Positions 25,698 through 34,255 of a stretch of DNA of 64,000 nt are shown here, in pieces. The notes under the pieces are model-generated. The model saw only the letters and a program-made list of their open reading frames with translations, did not search any database and was not told the DNA's origin. Numbering within the stretch: position 1 is the first letter of the stretch; each line of letters begins with the position of its first letter. Made by a program: the position numbers and the translations under genes. Origin of the DNA: Fictibacillus solisalsi (GTDB taxonomy: Bacteria; Bacillota; Bacilli; Bacillales; Fictibacillaceae); assembly GCF_900103485.1 (NCBI RefSeq), contig NZ_FNHW01000001.1:1709418-1773417 (forward strand), in the 5' to 3' direction.

Positions 25698-25727
25698 TTG
25701 ACATACGAGAGGTGCCCATTGCATAAT
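25698..25727 (+). promoter_or_regulatory. Promoter of the proI T-box transcript
   Basis: TTGACA (25698-25703), 18 bases, CATAAT (25722-25727). Start expected near 25734, directly before the T-box leader. Confidence 0.7.
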
Positions 25728-25734
25728 ATCTTTT

Positions 25735-25987
25735 AATAACTAAACGTTGAAACGGCGCTGAAAGGGACCAGTACTTCATAGAGCGGCTAAAAGAGAGCGG
25801 AATCCACCGGCTGAAAGATTCTGCAAGCACGTGATGAGGGAACCTATCCCCCGAGCTATCAGGGATTGAACCTGATCGTATGCCTTCGATACAGGCAACA
25901 AGCTGGGCTTTATTATCAAGCCAATTAAGGTGGTACCGCGGATCGCACTCCTCCGTCCTTTTCTAGGATGAAGGAGTGCGTTTTTAG
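25735..25987 (+). promoter_or_regulatory. T-box riboswitch, proline-specific, upstream of proI
   Basis: Stem I carries the AGTA loop-E motif (25770-25773) opposite the specifier loop, whose 3' side reads GGAA-CCT-A; CCT at 25843-25845 is a proline codon. The T-box sequence AAGGTGGTACCGCGG at 25927-25941 follows, then a terminator stem CGCACTCCT / AGGAGTGCG with T5 (25944-25987). Uncharged tRNA-Pro should bind both sites and switch on proI. Together with its promoter this fills the 414-base gap. Confidence 0.92.
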
Positions 25988-26012
25988 TTTAACCTAAATT
26001 GGAGGGATAGCC

Positions 26013-26855
26013 TTGAATAAAAAAATTGCCTTTATCGGAGCAGGCGCGATGGCTGAAGCCATGATTTCGGGAATGATTGCCAAAAAACTGGCTGACCCAA
26101 AGAACATTATTGTGACAAACCGAATCAATACCAAAAGGCTGCAGGAACTTCAGGAAAACTATAAAATTACCGTTTCGGCATCTGCCGGTGACGCTGCACA
26201 CCAGGCTGATATACTCATTCTGGCCATGAAGCCGAAAGATGCCGAACAAGCCCTGCGGTCATTAAATAAAACGGTTCATGCGGACCATATCATCATCTCG
26301 GTTCTCGCAGGTATTTCAACTGACCTGATTTCGTCACTGCTAGACGCTACCGTCCCTGTGATCCGGGCCATGCCAAACACCTCTGCGGCCATTGGGTATT
26401 CGGCAACCGGCATCGCCGGAGGAAAATTTGCCGAAGTCAAACACATGCAGCTCGCCGAAGAATTGTTCAGCTGTATCGGCACCACAACCTGCCTTCGGGA
26501 AGAAAGCCTGCATGCAGTAACCGGTTTATCCGGAAGCGGCCCCGCTTATGTTTACTATCTTGTAGAAGCCATGCAGCAGGCTGCTTCTTCCATGGATATC
26601 AGTGAAGAGGAAGCACGAGATCTGATCGCCCAGACGCTGCTCGGGGCAGCACACATGGTGAAAATGAGCGGAGATCATCCCCAACAGCTTCGCCAAAAAG
26701 TGACCAGTCCGGGAGGCACAACGGAAGCCGGCATTCAGATGCTCGACCATTTCCAGGTGAAAAAAGCGATTGAGCAATGCGTCAAACGGGCGGCCGAACG
26801 ATCAGAAGAACTTGGCAAAATGTACAGCCAGCCCTCAACCCGAGAAATAGTTTGA
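26013..26855 (+). CDS. proI: Pyrroline-5-carboxylate reductase
   Basis: Last step of proline synthesis: NAD(P)H-dependent reduction of pyrroline-5-carboxylate. 280 residues from TTG with GGAGGG upstream. Rossmann IAFIGAGAMAEAMISG at the start, AMKPKD near 70, VIRAMPNTSAAIGYS near 115 and the family signature region VTGLSGSGPAYVYYLVEAM near 170, with LRQKVTSPGGTTEAG near 225. Controlled by the proline T-box directly upstream, which supports a biosynthetic role. Confidence 0.95.
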   Translation: MNKKIAFIGAGAMAEAMISGMIAKKLADPKNIIVTNRINTKRLQELQENYKITVSASAGDAAHQADILILAMKPKDAEQALRSLNKTVHADHIIISVLAGISTDLISSLLDATVPVIRAMPNTSAAIGYSATGIAGGKFAEVKHMQLAEELFSCIGTTTCLREESLHAVTGLSGSGPAYVYYLVEAMQQAASSMDISEEEARDLIAQTLLGAAHMVKMSGDHPQQLRQKVTSPGGTTEAGIQMLDHFQVKKAIEQCVKRAAERSEELGKMYSQPSTREIV

Positions 26856-26880
26856 CAATTCTGTTATTTCGTTTTATAAT
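26852..26880 (+). promoter_or_regulatory. Perfect consensus promoter overlapping the proI stop
   Basis: TTGACA (26852-26857), exactly 17 bases, TATAAT (26875-26880). The -35 contains the proI TGA. It would drive a strong, constitutive transcript of the small gene that follows. Confidence 0.8.
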
Positions 26881-26913
26881 AAAAGACCAAACGTCAGCAA
26901 CGGGAGGGATAAT

Positions 26914-27072
26914 ATGCTTGATCAAGAAGAAGTCAAGCGGTACAATCTGTTGTTTAAAGAATTTCAGCAGTTCCTCACCCGGCCATTGACAAAAAAGGAA
27001 AAAGATTTTATAAAATGGATTGTAAAAAATGATATGAGCATCGAACACCGCTCTTCGGCGAATGCAACATAA
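26914..27072 (+). CDS. Small uncharacterised protein, 52 residues
   Basis: ATG with GGGAGGG 6 bases upstream, 52 charged residues: MLDQEEVKRYN at the start, LTKKEKDFIKWIV in the middle, ending SSANAT. No signal peptide or membrane segment; predicted mostly helical and soluble. I do not recognise it. Coding status is supported by a consensus promoter, a strong ribosome site and its own terminator 4 bases after the stop. Codon use looks like the neighbours. Confidence 0.75.
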   Translation: MLDQEEVKRYNLLFKEFQQFLTRPLTKKEKDFIKWIVKNDMSIEHRSSANAT

Positions 27073-27075
27073 CCA

Positions 27076-27099
27076 AGCCTCCCCAGGAGGCTTTTTTTC
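27076..27099 (+). terminator. Terminator of the 52-codon gene
   Basis: AGCCTCC-CCA-GGAGGCT followed by T7, 4 bases after the stop. Confidence 0.9.
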
Positions 27100-27168
27100 T
27101 TGTGCGGCAGGCGGTTTATTCCCGGGGACTTCTGGTAATGGTATAGGACAGAAAGGAGTTTTCCAGAT

Positions 27169-27927
27169 ATGACAAAAATCTATGGGCACCGGGGCGCAAG
27201 CAAAGTATGCCCGGAGAACACCATGGCAGCCTACATAAAGGCGTTGCAATTAGGGGCAGAAGGCCTGGAAATTGATGTTCATTTGACAAAAGACGGCATC
27301 CCTGTCGTTATCCATGACGAAACGGTAAAACGGACAACCAGTGGAAAAGGGTATGTAAAAAATTTCAGCCTTGCAGAAATTAAACAGCTGGATGCGGGCA
27401 GTTGGTTTTCTCCAGAATTTCAAAACGAACGAATTCCGACACTTGAGGAGTTTCTTCAGTGGATCCGCACGACTCCTCTTTTGCTTAATATCGAATTGAA
27501 GAACAATAAAGTGTATTACGAGGATTTGGAGCAGAAGGTGTACAGCCTTGTGAATGCCTATGGAATGAAGGAAAGAACCATTTATTCGTCTTTCAATCAT
27601 TACAGCTTGGTTGTATTAAGAAGCATGGACCCTTCCATCGATATTGCTCCTCTTTATACATCGAACCTTTATGAGCCTTGGAATTACGCAAAACGGCTTG
27701 GTGCATGGAGCGTGCACCCTCCCTATAAAAGCCTTCATCCCCCTATCCTCGAAGAGCTCCGCCATCATAACGTCTCGGTCAGGCCATTCACGGTCAACCA
27801 GGAAAAATGGCTCTATTATTTCTTTCAATTCGAAGTGGATGCGGTGATTACCGACCAGCCCGATTTGGCTCGTGCCGTCCGAAATGGAGAAGCACCCGTC
27901 AAAAATAGCTTTATGAAAAAAAAATGA
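27169..27927 (+). CDS. Glycerophosphodiester phosphodiesterase
   Basis: 252 residues, cytosolic GDPD (no signal peptide), hydrolysing glycerophosphodiesters to glycerol 3-phosphate and an alcohol. Motifs: YGHRGASKVCPENT at the start (catalytic His), LEIDVHLTKDG with the metal residues near 35-45, VIHDET near 48, LLLNIELKNN near 104, FNHYSL near 130, and VDAVITDQPD near the C-terminus. ATG follows AAAGGAG. Single-gene unit between a terminator and the convergent rnz. Confidence 0.93.
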   Translation: MTKIYGHRGASKVCPENTMAAYIKALQLGAEGLEIDVHLTKDGIPVVIHDETVKRTTSGKGYVKNFSLAEIKQLDAGSWFSPEFQNERIPTLEEFLQWIRTTPLLLNIELKNNKVYYEDLEQKVYSLVNAYGMKERTIYSSFNHYSLVVLRSMDPSIDIAPLYTSNLYEPWNYAKRLGAWSVHPPYKSLHPPILEELRHHNVSVRPFTVNQEKWLYYFFQFEVDAVITDQPDLARAVRNGEAPVKNSFMKKK

Positions 27928-27934
27928 CCGCAAA

Positions 27935-27960
27935 GAAGTGATCCAAATGCGGGTCACTTC
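27935..27960. terminator. Weak hairpin between GDPD and rnz
   Basis: GAAGTGATCC / GGGTCACTTC stem with a short loop in the convergent gap. No clean T run follows on either strand, so function as a terminator is doubtful. Confidence 0.4.
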
Positions 27961-27967
27961 TCTTCGC

Positions 27968-28918
27968 TCATTTTTCCAAATCGGCTGCTACGGGCTTTTC
28001 CACCGGAAATACGGAAAAGTCGTTTGCCATTGATGTATTGAAAAATACCTCCCGCGCTTCCTCCAGCAGCAGATGTTTCTGTTCTTTATGATACCTGGAA
28101 CTGATATGATTGATGATCAACGCGGAAGCATTTGCCTTCCTGGCGGTCAAGGCAGCGATTTTTGCAGAAGAATGGCCAAATTCGGCAGCCTGTTCAGCCA
28201 ATTCATGAAGAAACGTCGCTTCATGCACAAGCACCGTAGCGTCTTTTCCGAGCTTTACGGCGTTGTCGCAAGTTTTTGTATCACCCAGGATGGTAATGAT
28301 TCGTCCTGGAACAGGAGCCGAAAGAAAATCCTTGCTTTTAAGAACCGTCCCGTCTGGCAGCGACAAATCCTTGCCTTTTTTCAACTCCTGATACAAAGGG
28401 CCGGGAGAAACTCCTCTTTTTTGCAGCAGCTCCGCTTTCAGTTTGCCGGGCTGCGGGGATTCTTCCACCCGGTATCCAAAACAGGGAATCACGTGGTCAA
28501 GCAGACCGCTGTATACGCGACGGCCATTTCCCTCAAAAACCAGTCCTTCAGAGATTTCAACCACTTCAAAAGGATAGGTGAGGTAGGTTGAGCTTACCTT
28601 CAGGCAGATTTCCAGATAATCTTTGATGCCCGGAGGACCATATACCGTAAGCAGGCTATCTTCACCGCTTTGAAAAGACCGGCTGCCAAGCAGTCCGGGA
28701 AGCCCAAAAATGTGATCCCCATGAAGATGAGTAATGAAAATCTTAGTGATTTTACGCGGCTTAATGGCCGAAGTATGCAAAATTTGATGCTGCGTAGCTT
28801 CCCCGCAGTCAAAAAGCCAAACCTCTCCGCCCCGTTGAAGAAATTTCAGCGCAAGGGATGAAACATTTCTCTCTTTCGATGGCATTCCGGCTCCTGTGCC
28901 CAAAAAATGAAGTTCCAT
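27968..28918 (-). CDS. rnz: Ribonuclease Z
   Basis: 316 residues. Cuts tRNA precursors 3' of the discriminator. MBL fold with the RNase Z layout: LHFLGTGAGMPSKERNVSS at the start, FDCGEATQHQ near 38, the metal motif ITHLHGDHIFGLPGLL near 62, an exosite-like GPPGIKDYLE near 95, TILGDTKTC near 210, EATFLHE and FGHSSAK near 235-250, and INHISSRYH near 270. It lies 3 bases upstream of the PAP2 gene's end and is probably co-transcribed with it. Confidence 0.95.
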   Translation of the reverse strand: MELHFLGTGAGMPSKERNVSSLALKFLQRGGEVWLFDCGEATQHQILHTSAIKPRKITKIFITHLHGDHIFGLPGLLGSRSFQSGEDSLLTVYGPPGIKDYLEICLKVSSTYLTYPFEVVEISEGLVFEGNGRRVYSGLLDHVIPCFGYRVEESPQPGKLKAELLQKRGVSPGPLYQELKKGKDLSLPDGTVLKSKDFLSAPVPGRIITILGDTKTCDNAVKLGKDATVLVHEATFLHELAEQAAEFGHSSAKIAALTARKANASALIINHISSRYHKEQKHLLLEEAREVFFNTSMANDFSVFPVEKPVAADLEK

Positions 28919-28921
28919 ATC

Positions 28922-29581
28922 TCAGTTCTTCCTTTCATGCCATAAAATAAAAACCGCCAGCTGGTAGAGAACGATAAAAAGTAAAAGCAAACTTCCGCCG
29001 GCCAAAAAACCTGCCACCACATCACTTGGATAATGTACGCCAAGATAGATCCGGCTCAACCCCACAAGCAAAATATACAAAGAACCCAAGGCAGCGATCA
29101 GGCGCCTTGCCCACGTCCGCTTCACATTGATGGCCAAAAAATAAAAAAGTAATCCGAAAAATCCGGCTGAAATCATGGCGTGTCCACTTGGAAAGCTGTA
29201 CCCGCCGATCTCCACAAGCTGATGAAAGGATGGGCGTTCTCTTTCGTACACATCTTTCAGAAAAAAATTGCCATGGCGGGTTGTAAATAGACAAATCGTT
29301 AAAACGACAGGTTCCAGCCACTGCCGGCGCCAGATAATAAATAAAACAGAAAAGGCCAGCAACGAAAGCCATTCATTCGTTTTCGCGGCGCTATTGGTAA
29401 TCCAGATAAACAGCCGGGTCAACTCCCCGGGCTGATAAGCGGTCAAAGCAGAAATGATCAGGTGGTCCATTTTTTCCACTTCCCTACTGCTGTACCCCAG
29501 GGCAAGCAGTACAAAGATAGCCGCTAATCCTATCATTCCAACCAAGAGCCACAGCTTGACGACTTTTTTCAAAACATTCAT
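28922..29581 (-). CDS. PAP2-family membrane phosphatase
   Basis: 219 residues from ATG 29581, after GGTGGTG, a weak site; longer in-frame starts exist but run into the dinB terminus. Five or six hydrophobic segments. The three phosphatase motifs are complete: KDVYERERP (C1), FPSGHA (C2), SRIYLGVHYPSDV (C3), so it is probably active on a lipid phosphate such as undecaprenyl-PP, PGP or phosphatidate. Active site faces outside in this family. Substrate not deducible. Confidence 0.87.
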   Translation of the reverse strand: MNVLKKVVKLWLLVGMIGLAAIFVLLALGYSSREVEKMDHLIISALTAYQPGELTRLFIWITNSAAKTNEWLSLLAFSVLFIIWRRQWLEPVVLTICLFTTRHGNFFLKDVYERERPSFHQLVEIGGYSFPSGHAMISAGFFGLLFYFLAINVKRTWARRLIAALGSLYILLVGLSRIYLGVHYPSDVVAGFLAGGSLLLLFIVLYQLAVFILWHERKN

Positions 29582-29618
29582 CACCACCCGGGATAAAAAA
29601 AGCTTCTTTCTATAAAGT

Positions 29619-30809
29619 TTATGACGGACCTGCTTTCCATTTGCCTCTGATGATGAATTGCTGTCCAAACTTTTTTTGAAGGTCACTGATCAGCCGGTTC
29701 ACATCTGCCTGCTTTTTTTCCTTTTCGAACGTAAAAAGATCCATTTGTTTATAGGCATTTTCACGGGGGATAACATCTGCCGCCGTAATGCCAAGAAGCC
29801 GGACAGGCTCTCCATTCCAATGCTTTTTAAATAAATTCAACGCCATTTCAAGGATGATGTCCTTGTCATGAAATGGGTTTTCAAGGGATTTGCTCCGCGT
29901 CACCGTCTTTCTGTCTGCATAACGTATAACAATCTGCAGATTTTGCCCCACTACTTTCTTTTGCTTCATCCTCCGTTCAACCGATTCGGCTAGGCTTTCA
30001 AAGACCCGTTTAATTTCTGGTTCATGATCCAGATCTTCTGCCAACGTGGTCGAATTTCCAACGGACTGAAATTCAGAAGCACGCTCGGGATTAACGGGCC
30101 GGTCATCGATGCCGTTGGCACGTTCCCACATCTTTATCCCATTGATTCCAAACCGGTGCTTCAGACTGTATGCATCTTCTTTTGCAAGGTCACCAATGGT
30201 GTGAATGCTGAATGTTTTCAACTTTTCTTCCGTTGCTTTGCCAATACCATGCATCTCTCCTACGCCGAGCGGCCAAAGGATGGTACTCATTTCTCTTTTT
30301 CTCAAAACCGTAATACCCATAGGTTTTTTCATGTCAGATGCCATTTTGGCAAGAAACTTATTGGGTGCGATTCCTATGCTGCAGGGCAATCCAAGCTCAT
30401 GATAGATCCTGTTTTGTATTTCACCTGCGAGTTCAACCGGGTTCATGGATGATGCTGTCACGTCCAGATAGCCTTCATCAATGGATACAGGTTCAACAAG
30501 ATCGGTATACTCTCTCAGGAGCTGAAACATCCGGTTCGACATCATTCTGTATTTTTGAAAATCGGGCCTGCGTACAATCAGGGAAGGACACAGTCTTTTT
30601 GCCTGCCAGAGGGTCATGGTGGTTTTAACACCAAACTTCCTCGCTTCATAACTGCATGTGACGATGATGCCCCTGCGTTCTTCGGGGTTTCCTGCAATCG
30701 CAAGCGGCTTGCCTTTTAATGTGGGATCCATCATGCTTTCCACAGAAGCATAAAAGCTATTCATGTCCACATGCAGAATAAATCTGCGCTTATGAGTTGA
30801 ACGATCCAT
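29619..30809 (-). CDS. dinB: DNA polymerase IV
   Basis: 396 residues from ATG 30809 with AGGAGAGG 7 bases upstream; an ATG 33 bases out has none. Y-family motifs: HVDMNSFYASVE (metal Asp, steric gate), TCSYEARKFGVKTTM near 50, and PVSIDEGYLDVT (catalytic Asp-Glu, near 107), with HIGIGKAT-type helix-hairpin-helix (MHGIGKATEEKL) near 180. Closest in kind to B. subtilis YqjH (PolY1). No LexA box seen in the 90-base upstream gap, unlike the other Y-family gene in this window. Confidence 0.92.
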   Translation of the reverse strand: MDRSTHKRRFILHVDMNSFYASVESMMDPTLKGKPLAIAGNPEERRGIIVTCSYEARKFGVKTTMTLWQAKRLCPSLIVRRPDFQKYRMMSNRMFQLLREYTDLVEPVSIDEGYLDVTASSMNPVELAGEIQNRIYHELGLPCSIGIAPNKFLAKMASDMKKPMGITVLRKREMSTILWPLGVGEMHGIGKATEEKLKTFSIHTIGDLAKEDAYSLKHRFGINGIKMWERANGIDDRPVNPERASEFQSVGNSTTLAEDLDHEPEIKRVFESLAESVERRMKQKKVVGQNLQIVIRYADRKTVTRSKSLENPFHDKDIILEMALNLFKKHWNGEPVRLLGITAADVIPRENAYKQMDLFTFEKEKKQADVNRLISDLQKKFGQQFIIRGKWKAGPS

Positions 30810-30885
30810 GTTCTTCCCTCTCCTTTTCATGGATTCCTTCATTATTATATGAAAAGAGAAACGAGAATAAAAGGCAAAAGCCCAT

Positions 30886-30915
30886 CAAAAAAAGACAAGG
30901 CTTACCTTGTCTTCA
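30886..30915 (-). terminator. Terminator with the MarR stop codon in its loop
   Basis: On the minus strand AAGACAAGG-TAAG-CCTTGTCTT then T7. The TAA of the loop is the stop codon of the MarR gene. Confidence 0.88.
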
Positions 30916-31408
30916 CCTCGTTTCTCAGCTGCTTCCCGGTGGCTTCAACCCATTCCACGTACTCCGAGCCATGAAAGTGCTGATTCATTTCTTTATGTAA
31001 CCGTCCAAGTTGAAGCAGAAACTCCGCTCGATCTTCCTGCTTGCCCCATGTCCGAAGATATTCATATATTGAATTTTTTCCTTCGGTGGACATCTCCTGT
31101 TTCTTTGCTCCTTCTTCAGTAAGACTCACATACGAAATTCGCCGGTCATGATCCTTCTTCAGCATCTGCACCAGCCCTTTTTCTTTCAATCGTTTGATTA
31201 CCTGCATGACGGTTGAAACATCCCATAATCCGAGTTGGGCAATACGTGATATGGTGGCTTCCTGTTCAAAGGATACAATCCACAAAATATGCTGCTCCGC
31301 TTGTGTCAGACCAAGCGCCTTAGCACATTTTTGCCAGTCTTCCTCTAAAACTTTATAGACTCCCCGCACATAATTCATCATCATATGCATGTCCGCAACT
31401 TCACTCAT
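30902..31408 (-). CDS. MarR-family regulator (Hpr/ScoC-like)
   Basis: 168 residues from ATG 31408 with GGAGGG 5 bases upstream. Winged helix: LGLTQAEQHILWIVSFEQEATISRIAQLGLWDVSTVMQ region near residues 33-72, then the wing DHDRRISYVSLTEEGAKK near 90. The HILWI...ISRIA..G....ST pattern recalls Hpr (ScoC), the repressor of exoproteases and sporulation genes, but this protein is shorter and lacks the long C-terminal tail. Single gene; targets unknown. Confidence 0.82.
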   Translation of the reverse strand: MSEVADMHMMMNYVRGVYKVLEEDWQKCAKALGLTQAEQHILWIVSFEQEATISRIAQLGLWDVSTVMQVIKRLKEKGLVQMLKKDHDRRISYVSLTEEGAKKQEMSTEGKNSIYEYLRTWGKQEDRAEFLLQLGRLHKEMNQHFHGSEYVEWVEATGKQLRNEVKTR

Positions 31409-31524
31409 CCTATCCCTCCGGCTTTTCATCCAATTTAAGCATAATTTTCCACAATTAAACTACCACCAAATATACTAACTGCTGAGGTTCCTGTCAATTC
31501 AAACGTACAGCCCGTAATTGAGAA

Positions 31525-31564
31525 TAAAAGAGGGCCAACACAATTTTATGGCTGGCCCTTTTTA
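31525..31564 (-). terminator. Terminator of the peptidase gene
   Basis: GGGCCA / TGGCCC stem (extended by AGGG/CCCT) with a 15-base loop, T run on the minus strand; begins directly after the peptidase stop. Confidence 0.75.
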
Positions 31565-32686
31565 TTATTCTCCTGCAACCTCTTGGATAACTGCAACCAC
31601 GATTTCAGCTGTTTTTACCAGTTCTTCAATCGGCATTTTTTCATTTTTTGTGTGAATGTCTTCATAGCCTACCGCCAGATTCACGGTTGGAATGCCATGT
31701 CCTGCGATCACGTTCGCATCGCTTCCACCGCCACTTTGAAGCAGGCGGTGAGGGCGGTTAACCCGTGCGGCGGCTTTTTTCGCCACTTCCACGACATGGT
31801 CGCCATCTCCGAATTTAAACCCTGGATACATCACCTTTACAGCAACATCTGCACGGCCGCCTAGGCTTTCTGCCGTGGATTCAAATGCTTCTTTCATCTT
31901 TGCAACCTGCTGTTCCATTTTTTCTGCGATGAGAGAACGCGCTTCTGCCAGGATGGAAACATGGTCGCATACAATATTGGTTTGCGATCCGCCTTCAAAC
32001 CTTCCAATATTAGCTGTTGTTTCTTCATCAATGCGTCCAAGCGGCATTTTAGAAACGGCCTTGGCTGCAATGGTAATTGCCGACACACCTTTTTCCGGTG
32101 CAACACCGGCATGTGCGGTTTTTCCATAAATATCAACCATCAATTTGGCCTGGGTAGGAGCAGCAACAATGATGTCACCCACCTTGCCGTCACTGTCAAG
32201 CGCATAACCGAATTTGGCGGTAAGCTTGGAAGGATCAAGTTCTTTTGCTCCCACGAGGCCGGATTCCTCACCCACGGTAATGATGAATTGTATATCACCG
32301 TGCTTAATATTTTTTTCTTTTAAAATTTTCACGGCCTCAAGCATTGCCGAAAGGCCGGCCTTGTCATCCGCTCCGAGAATGGTGGTTCCGTCCGTAACAA
32401 CATATCCGTCCTTAACAGAAGGCTTGACGCCAACACCGGGCACCACTGTGTCCATATGGGATGTGAAATAAATCGGATCGATTCCCTCTTTATTCCCCTT
32501 CAGTGTACAAATTAAATTGCCTGCTCCGTGTTCTGTTGTTGATTCGGCGTCATCTTCAAAAACTTCCACACCCAAATCAGTGAATTTTTTTGTTAATACT
32601 TTGGAAATCTCTTTTTCAAATTTTGTTTCGGAATCGATCTGAACCAATTCCAAAAATTCATCCAGCAATCGTTGTTCATTTACCAT
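31565..32686 (-). CDS. yqjE: M20-family peptidase T-like protein YqjE
   Basis: 373 residues, zinc peptidase of the M20 group (tripeptidase T-like). Metal and catalytic residues: TSHMDTVVPG near 73, GADDKAGLSAM near 106, GEESGLVGA near 140 (Glu base and Glu ligand), ALDSDG near 163 and the C-terminal HTKNEKMP near 345. The dimerisation insert (KTAHAGVAPEKG) is present near 195. Precedes nothing downstream and follows yqjD by 15 bases, as in B. subtilis. Confidence 0.9.
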   Translation of the reverse strand: MVNEQRLLDEFLELVQIDSETKFEKEISKVLTKKFTDLGVEVFEDDAESTTEHGAGNLICTLKGNKEGIDPIYFTSHMDTVVPGVGVKPSVKDGYVVTDGTTILGADDKAGLSAMLEAVKILKEKNIKHGDIQFIITVGEESGLVGAKELDPSKLTAKFGYALDSDGKVGDIIVAAPTQAKLMVDIYGKTAHAGVAPEKGVSAITIAAKAVSKMPLGRIDEETTANIGRFEGGSQTNIVCDHVSILAEARSLIAEKMEQQVAKMKEAFESTAESLGGRADVAVKVMYPGFKFGDGDHVVEVAKKAAARVNRPHRLLQSGGGSDANVIAGHGIPTVNLAVGYEDIHTKNEKMPIEELVKTAEIVVAVIQEVAGE

Positions 32687-32701
32687 TATGTCTTTCCTCC
32701 A

Positions 32702-34255
32702 TTATAACGGGATATTGCCATGTTTTTTCCAAGGCCGTTCTTCCTGTTTTGTGCGCAGCATTTCAAGAGCCTGGATGCACTTCATTCTTGTATCACGCGG
32801 ATCGATCACATCATCAACCATGCCCCTTGCCGCCGCAACATACGGATTAGCAAACTTCGTGCGGTATTCATCGATCTTGGCCTGTCTGGTCGCTTCCGGA
32901 TCCTCGCTCTGTTCAATTTCTCTTGCAAAAATTATATTGGCAGCTCCCTGTGGCCCCATCACGGCAATCTCCGCGTTTGGCCAGGCAAAAACCAGATCTG
33001 CTCCAATCGATTTGCTGTTTAACGCCACATAGGCCCCACCGTATGCCTTACGGGTGATTACGGTGATTTTCGGAACAGTGGCTTCGGAATATGCATAAAG
33101 AATTTTGGCTCCGTGTCTTATGATTCCGCCATGTTCCTGTTTAATTCCTGGAAAAAAACCGGTGACGTCCTCAAAGGTGATAATCGGAATATTGAAAGCG
33201 TCACAAAACCGAATAAAGCGCGATGCCTTATCCGAAGAATCAATATCAAGGCCGCCAGCCATCACTTTTGGCTGATTACATACTAATCCTACCACTTCTC
33301 CCTTGATCCTTGCAAAACCAACGACTATATTTCTCGCAAAATGAGCGTGCACTTCCAAAAACGTATCGGGGTCAACCACCTGCTCGATGACTTTTCGTAC
33401 ATCGTATGGTTTTGTGGAATCCACAGGTACCACGTCAGCAATATCAGGCCGGTCATCATCGCTTGCTTGCAGATTCCCTTCCTTGATTTCCGGTTTTTCT
33501 TTATTGTTCTGAGGCAGCAGTTCCACTAAAGCTCTCACCTGTTCGAGAACCTCGGCTTCCGTTTCACCCATAAAATGAGCATTTCCGCTTTTCGTACTGT
33601 GAACTTTTGCCCCTCCGAGATCTTCAGAAGAAATCTTTTCACCCGTCACGGTCTCTATTACTTTTGGTCCTGTAATGAACATCTGGCTCGTTTTTTCCAC
33701 CATGAACACAAAGTCGGTAATTGCCGGTGAATATACTGCTCCGCCCGCGCATGGTCCCAGAATTACCGAGATTTGCGGTATTACTCCCGAATAGATGGAA
33801 TTTCTGTAGAAAATTTGCCCATAGCCATCGAGTGAAACAACCCCTTCCTGGATGCGTGCTCCGCCTGAGTCATTCAATCCGATGAAAGGTGTACCATTCT
33901 TGGCTGCAAGGTCCATGACATTTGCGATCTTATGGGCATGCATCTCGCCAAGCGCACCGCCAAAAACGGTAAAATCCTGAGCAAACAGATAAACCGGACG
34001 GCCATGAATTTTTCCATATCCTGTGACAACACCTTCCCCGGGAGCCTTCATATTTTCCAGGCCAAAATCGGTACATCGGTGTTCAATAAAGGGATTCAGT
34101 TCAATGAAGCTGCCTTCATCAAGCAACAGGTCAATCCGTTCTCTGGCCGTTAATTTTCCCCGCTCATGCTGCTTGTCGATTTTATCATCTCCACCGCCGA
34201 GCTCGATTTCACGTTTTCTGTCATATAATTCATCCATTTTATCGTACATATCCAT
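32702..34255 (-). CDS. yqjD: Acyl-CoA carboxylase carboxyltransferase subunit (YqjD)
   Basis: 517 residues of the propionyl-CoA carboxylase beta / methylmalonyl-CoA decarboxylase alpha family. Two crotonase-like halves: GLNDSGGARIQEG near 127 and GPCAGGAVYSPA near 168 in the first; GFFPGIKQEHGGIIRHGAK near 385 and KAYGGAYVALNSK near 425 in the second. In the methylmalonyl-CoA operon it should transfer a carboxyl group to or from propionyl-/methylmalonyl-CoA, but no biotin carboxylase or biotin carrier gene is next to it, so those must be elsewhere. Its ATG directly follows the fusion gene's TAA. Confidence 0.92.
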   Translation of the reverse strand: MDMYDKMDELYDRKREIELGGGDDKIDKQHERGKLTARERIDLLLDEGSFIELNPFIEHRCTDFGLENMKAPGEGVVTGYGKIHGRPVYLFAQDFTVFGGALGEMHAHKIANVMDLAAKNGTPFIGLNDSGGARIQEGVVSLDGYGQIFYRNSIYSGVIPQISVILGPCAGGAVYSPAITDFVFMVEKTSQMFITGPKVIETVTGEKISSEDLGGAKVHSTKSGNAHFMGETEAEVLEQVRALVELLPQNNKEKPEIKEGNLQASDDDRPDIADVVPVDSTKPYDVRKVIEQVVDPDTFLEVHAHFARNIVVGFARIKGEVVGLVCNQPKVMAGGLDIDSSDKASRFIRFCDAFNIPIITFEDVTGFFPGIKQEHGGIIRHGAKILYAYSEATVPKITVITRKAYGGAYVALNSKSIGADLVFAWPNAEIAVMGPQGAANIIFAREIEQSEDPEATRQAKIDEYRTKFANPYVAAARGMVDDVIDPRDTRMKCIQALEMLRTKQEERPWKKHGNIPL

